DNA from: Nitrospira sp.
Lineage (GTDB): Bacteria; Nitrospirota; Nitrospiria; Nitrospirales; Nitrospiraceae
Reading direction: 5' to 3'
Assembly: GCA_016873525.1 (NCBI GenBank)
Contig: VGXD01000104.1
Location: 1-7,041 of the forward strand
DNA length: 7,041 bases
Each line of letters starts with the position of its first letter. The stretch's first letter is position 1. The notes under the pieces are model-generated. The model saw only the letters and a program-made list of their open reading frames with translations. It was not told the DNA's origin and did no database searches. Positions 6,875-7,041 of this stretch are shown in pieces. The position numbers and the translations under genes were made by a program.

Positions 6875-7041
6875 TTATCCTAACTTCTCCAGACCGGCCA
6901 TGCGCAGGCGCGTGACTTCCTCGGGATTCCGAAGTTGACAGAGGCCATCCAGCGTCGCCCGGACCGTGTTGAAGGGATTGCCGCGGCCCAGGGTCTTTGC
7001 GATGATGTTGTGCGCACCGGCCAGTTCGACCACCGCGCGCA
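6875..7041 (-). CDS. rpsE: 30S ribosomal protein S5, C-terminal fragment (5' part outside window)
   Basis: S5 lines the mRNA entry channel with S3 and S4 and affects decoding accuracy. Only the last 55 codons plus 2 bases are present, ending at TAA (6877-6875). The visible residues RAVVELAGAHNIIAKTLGRG, then NPFNTVRATLDGLCQLRNPEEV, match the C-terminal domain of S5, which has the pattern of LELAG, NI-AK-LG, NP-N-VRAT and GL-QLR. The tail ends RMAGLEKLG. The gene is cut only by the window edge; nothing suggests a natural truncation. rpmD starts 4 bases after its stop. Confidence 0.95.
   Translation of the reverse strand, partial: RAVVELAGAHNIIAKTLGRGNPFNTVRATLDGLCQLRNPEEVTRLRMAGLEKLG

Overview
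This window is a conserved ribosomal protein and housekeeping gene cluster, the end of the spc operon joined to the alpha operon. All thirteen genes are on the minus strand. In transcription order, from high to low coordinates, they are rpsE (3' part only), rpmD, rplO, secY, adk, map, infA, rpmJ, rpsM, rpsK, rpsD, rpoA and rplQ (runs off the low-coordinate edge). No mobile element, CRISPR array, tRNA, rRNA or foreign-looking insertion is visible, and no stretch above 300 bases lacks a gene. I see no previously undescribed system here.

Organism: the DNA is GC-rich and the proteins are clearly bacterial. The order adk-map-infA-rpmJ-rpsM-rpsK-rpsD-rpoA-rplQ is the widespread bacterial arrangement rather than the E. 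coli one, where map, adk and infA lie elsewhere. My impression from the RpoA, SecY and IF1 sequences is a member of Nitrospirota close to Nitrospira. That is recollection, not a database result. S4, L36 and adenylate kinase are all zinc-binding (Cys-containing) forms.

Layout: the spc half (4244-7041) is extremely tight. There are 4 bases between rpsE and rpmD, 4-base ATGA overlaps at rpmD/rplO and adk/map, an 8-base overlap at rplO/secY, and adk starts at or just past the secY stop. This implies translational coupling. The map-to-rplQ half is looser, with gaps of 56, 33, 51, 36, 75, 84 and 13 bases. Three successive gaps (rpmJ-rpsM, rpsM-rpsK, rpsK-rpsD) each hold a perfect or near-perfect short hairpin with a possible three-base loop and no U-tract. 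These look like mRNA structural or regulatory elements rather than terminators, and they are the most interesting feature of the window.

How the genes work together: S5, S13, S11 and S4 build the small subunit and L30, L15, L36 and L17 the large one. IF1 acts at initiation, methionine aminopeptidase trims nascent chains, SecY exports or inserts them, adenylate kinase balances adenine nucleotides, and RpoA is the assembly scaffold of RNA polymerase.
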